From a virus: a DNA stretch of 46,674 bases. Shown here piece by piece: positions 46,241-46,674 of the stretch. The stretch covers positions 1 through 46,674 of the IMG/VR virus record IMGVR_UViG_3300046506_000224; one strand, given 5' to 3'. The notes under the pieces are model-generated. The model had not been told where the DNA came from. It ran no database searches and worked only from the letters and a program-made list of their open reading frames with translations. Each line of letters starts with the position of its first letter. Position 1 is the stretch's first letter. The translations under genes were made by a program, and so were the position numbers.

Positions 46241-46674
46241 CGAGCATTCTCCAGCCGAAAGCGGGCGATGCGAGCATGGAGAGCGTGAAGCGAAAGCTCG
46301 GCGGCCTCGACATCGGTTTCCATCGCCGCCAACTCGGCATCGCTTTCAATCGCGCCGCGGGCGCGGGCCTTGCCCAGATCGCAGATGACCTGCCCCGTAG
46401 CGGCAATGGCATCGGGAGCGTCGTCGGACGGGAGGGGGGTCAGGACGAAACCCTTGGCGGCAAGCAGCGCGTCCAGGGCTGACGGATCGACATCCAGCAG
46501 GTTGACCGCGCAAGCGAGGCCGAGCGTGCTTTCCTGGTCGCGGGCACGCCGCACCGTCTTCTCGTCGCAGCCGATCGCCATTCCGACCCGCGACGGGCCG
46601 ATGGTGCCGCCGCCGATCGTGTTCGCCTTGCCGCAGGCGCGAATGATCCCGTCCGCCAGCAGATGACGGGCGTC
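46237..46674 (-). CDS. HTH-containing phage protein, truncated by the window edge
   Basis: The frame is open to base 46674, so the start lies beyond the window; the ATG at 46581 is internal. Visible residues include ARHLLADGIIRACGKANTIG, GPSRVGMAIGCDEKTVRRAR and DQESTLGLACAVNLLDVDPS. The segment VGMAIGCDEKTVRRARDQES has the pattern of a helix-turn-helix that recognises DNA, resembling phage transcription or replication regulators. The C-terminal ~60 residues are helical (ARARGAIESDAELAAMETDV). Confidence 0.6.
   Translation of the reverse strand, partial: DARHLLADGIIRACGKANTIGGGTIGPSRVGMAIGCDEKTVRRARDQESTLGLACAVNLLDVDPSALDALLAAKGFVLTPLPSDDAPDAIAATGQVICDLGKARARGAIESDAELAAMETDVEAAELSLHALHARIARFRLENAR

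Noticed and set aside
1-46674. CRISPR array or integrase gene in the window
   Set aside because: I found no regularly spaced direct repeats of CRISPR size. No tyrosine or serine recombinase motifs appear in any of the frames; the integrase is expected beyond the right edge.

Overview
The window is the left part of an integrated siphovirus-type prophage in a high-GC alphaproteobacterium. The host is probably a sphingomonad-like organism; this is inferred from the GC-rich codon use, the gene-transfer-agent-like tail-tip genes (DUF2460, DUF2163/BR0599, NlpC/P60, phage-tail_3) and the host tRNA. Bases 1 to about 740 are host chromosome, holding the end of an exported protein of unknown function. 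At 744-794 lies the 3' half of a tRNA-Thr(TGT) gene on the minus strand. It is the remnant expected at one end of a prophage integrated in a tRNA gene, and phage DNA follows to the right end of the window. No integrase, prophage repressor or second att site is visible, so the prophage continues beyond 46674.

Layout. (1) 1017-2463: a short rightward cassette with an MT-A70 adenine methyltransferase and three small unknown genes; a perfect 23-bp operator-like palindrome lies at 1828-1850. (2) 2468-31077: one long leftward late operon. In transcription order it holds terminase small and large subunits, a portal fused to a MuF-type domain, a small structural protein, a protease-scaffold fusion, an SU10-like major capsid protein, head-tail connectors, a tail tube protein, a tail assembly chaperone with a probable -1 frameshift product, the tape measure, tail-tip proteins, tail fibre-type proteins, an O-acyltransferase likely to alter the host surface, and a lysis cassette (holin candidate, GH24-like endolysin, DUF6527, nested spanins). 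It ends at a strong terminator at 2468-2500. (3) 31078-31503: a control region with a leftward terminator, a second copy of the palindrome (19 of 23 identical) and a 100-bp-spaced direct repeat. (4) 31504-35822: a leftward cluster of small, mostly unknown accessory genes, several with Cys-pair motifs. It is probably driven by a promoter at 35851-35879 whose spacer holds an inverted repeat. (5) 35937-36110: the only rightward gene here, a ribbon-helix-helix regulator, abutting stop-to-stop a lone TnpB-family gene (36111-37199). (6) 37205-46674: the leftward early and replication operon: accessory genes, a C5-cytosine methyltransferase, a putative regulator, a primosome-type protein, a DnaB helicase, a RuvC-like resolvase, a GIY-YIG protein, and an HTH-like gene cut by the window edge.

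Most neighbouring genes overlap by ATGA, GTGA or TGATG, so translational coupling is the rule. The most unusual points are: the lone TnpB with a non-canonical RuvC-II site beside an RHH regulator; the matching operators at both ends of the late operon; the frameshifted tail chaperone; a roughly 65-75-residue domain present in both the tail tube and the DUF2460 protein; a tandem 17-residue repeat on the DUF2460 protein; and an endolysin without the usual catalytic Glu.
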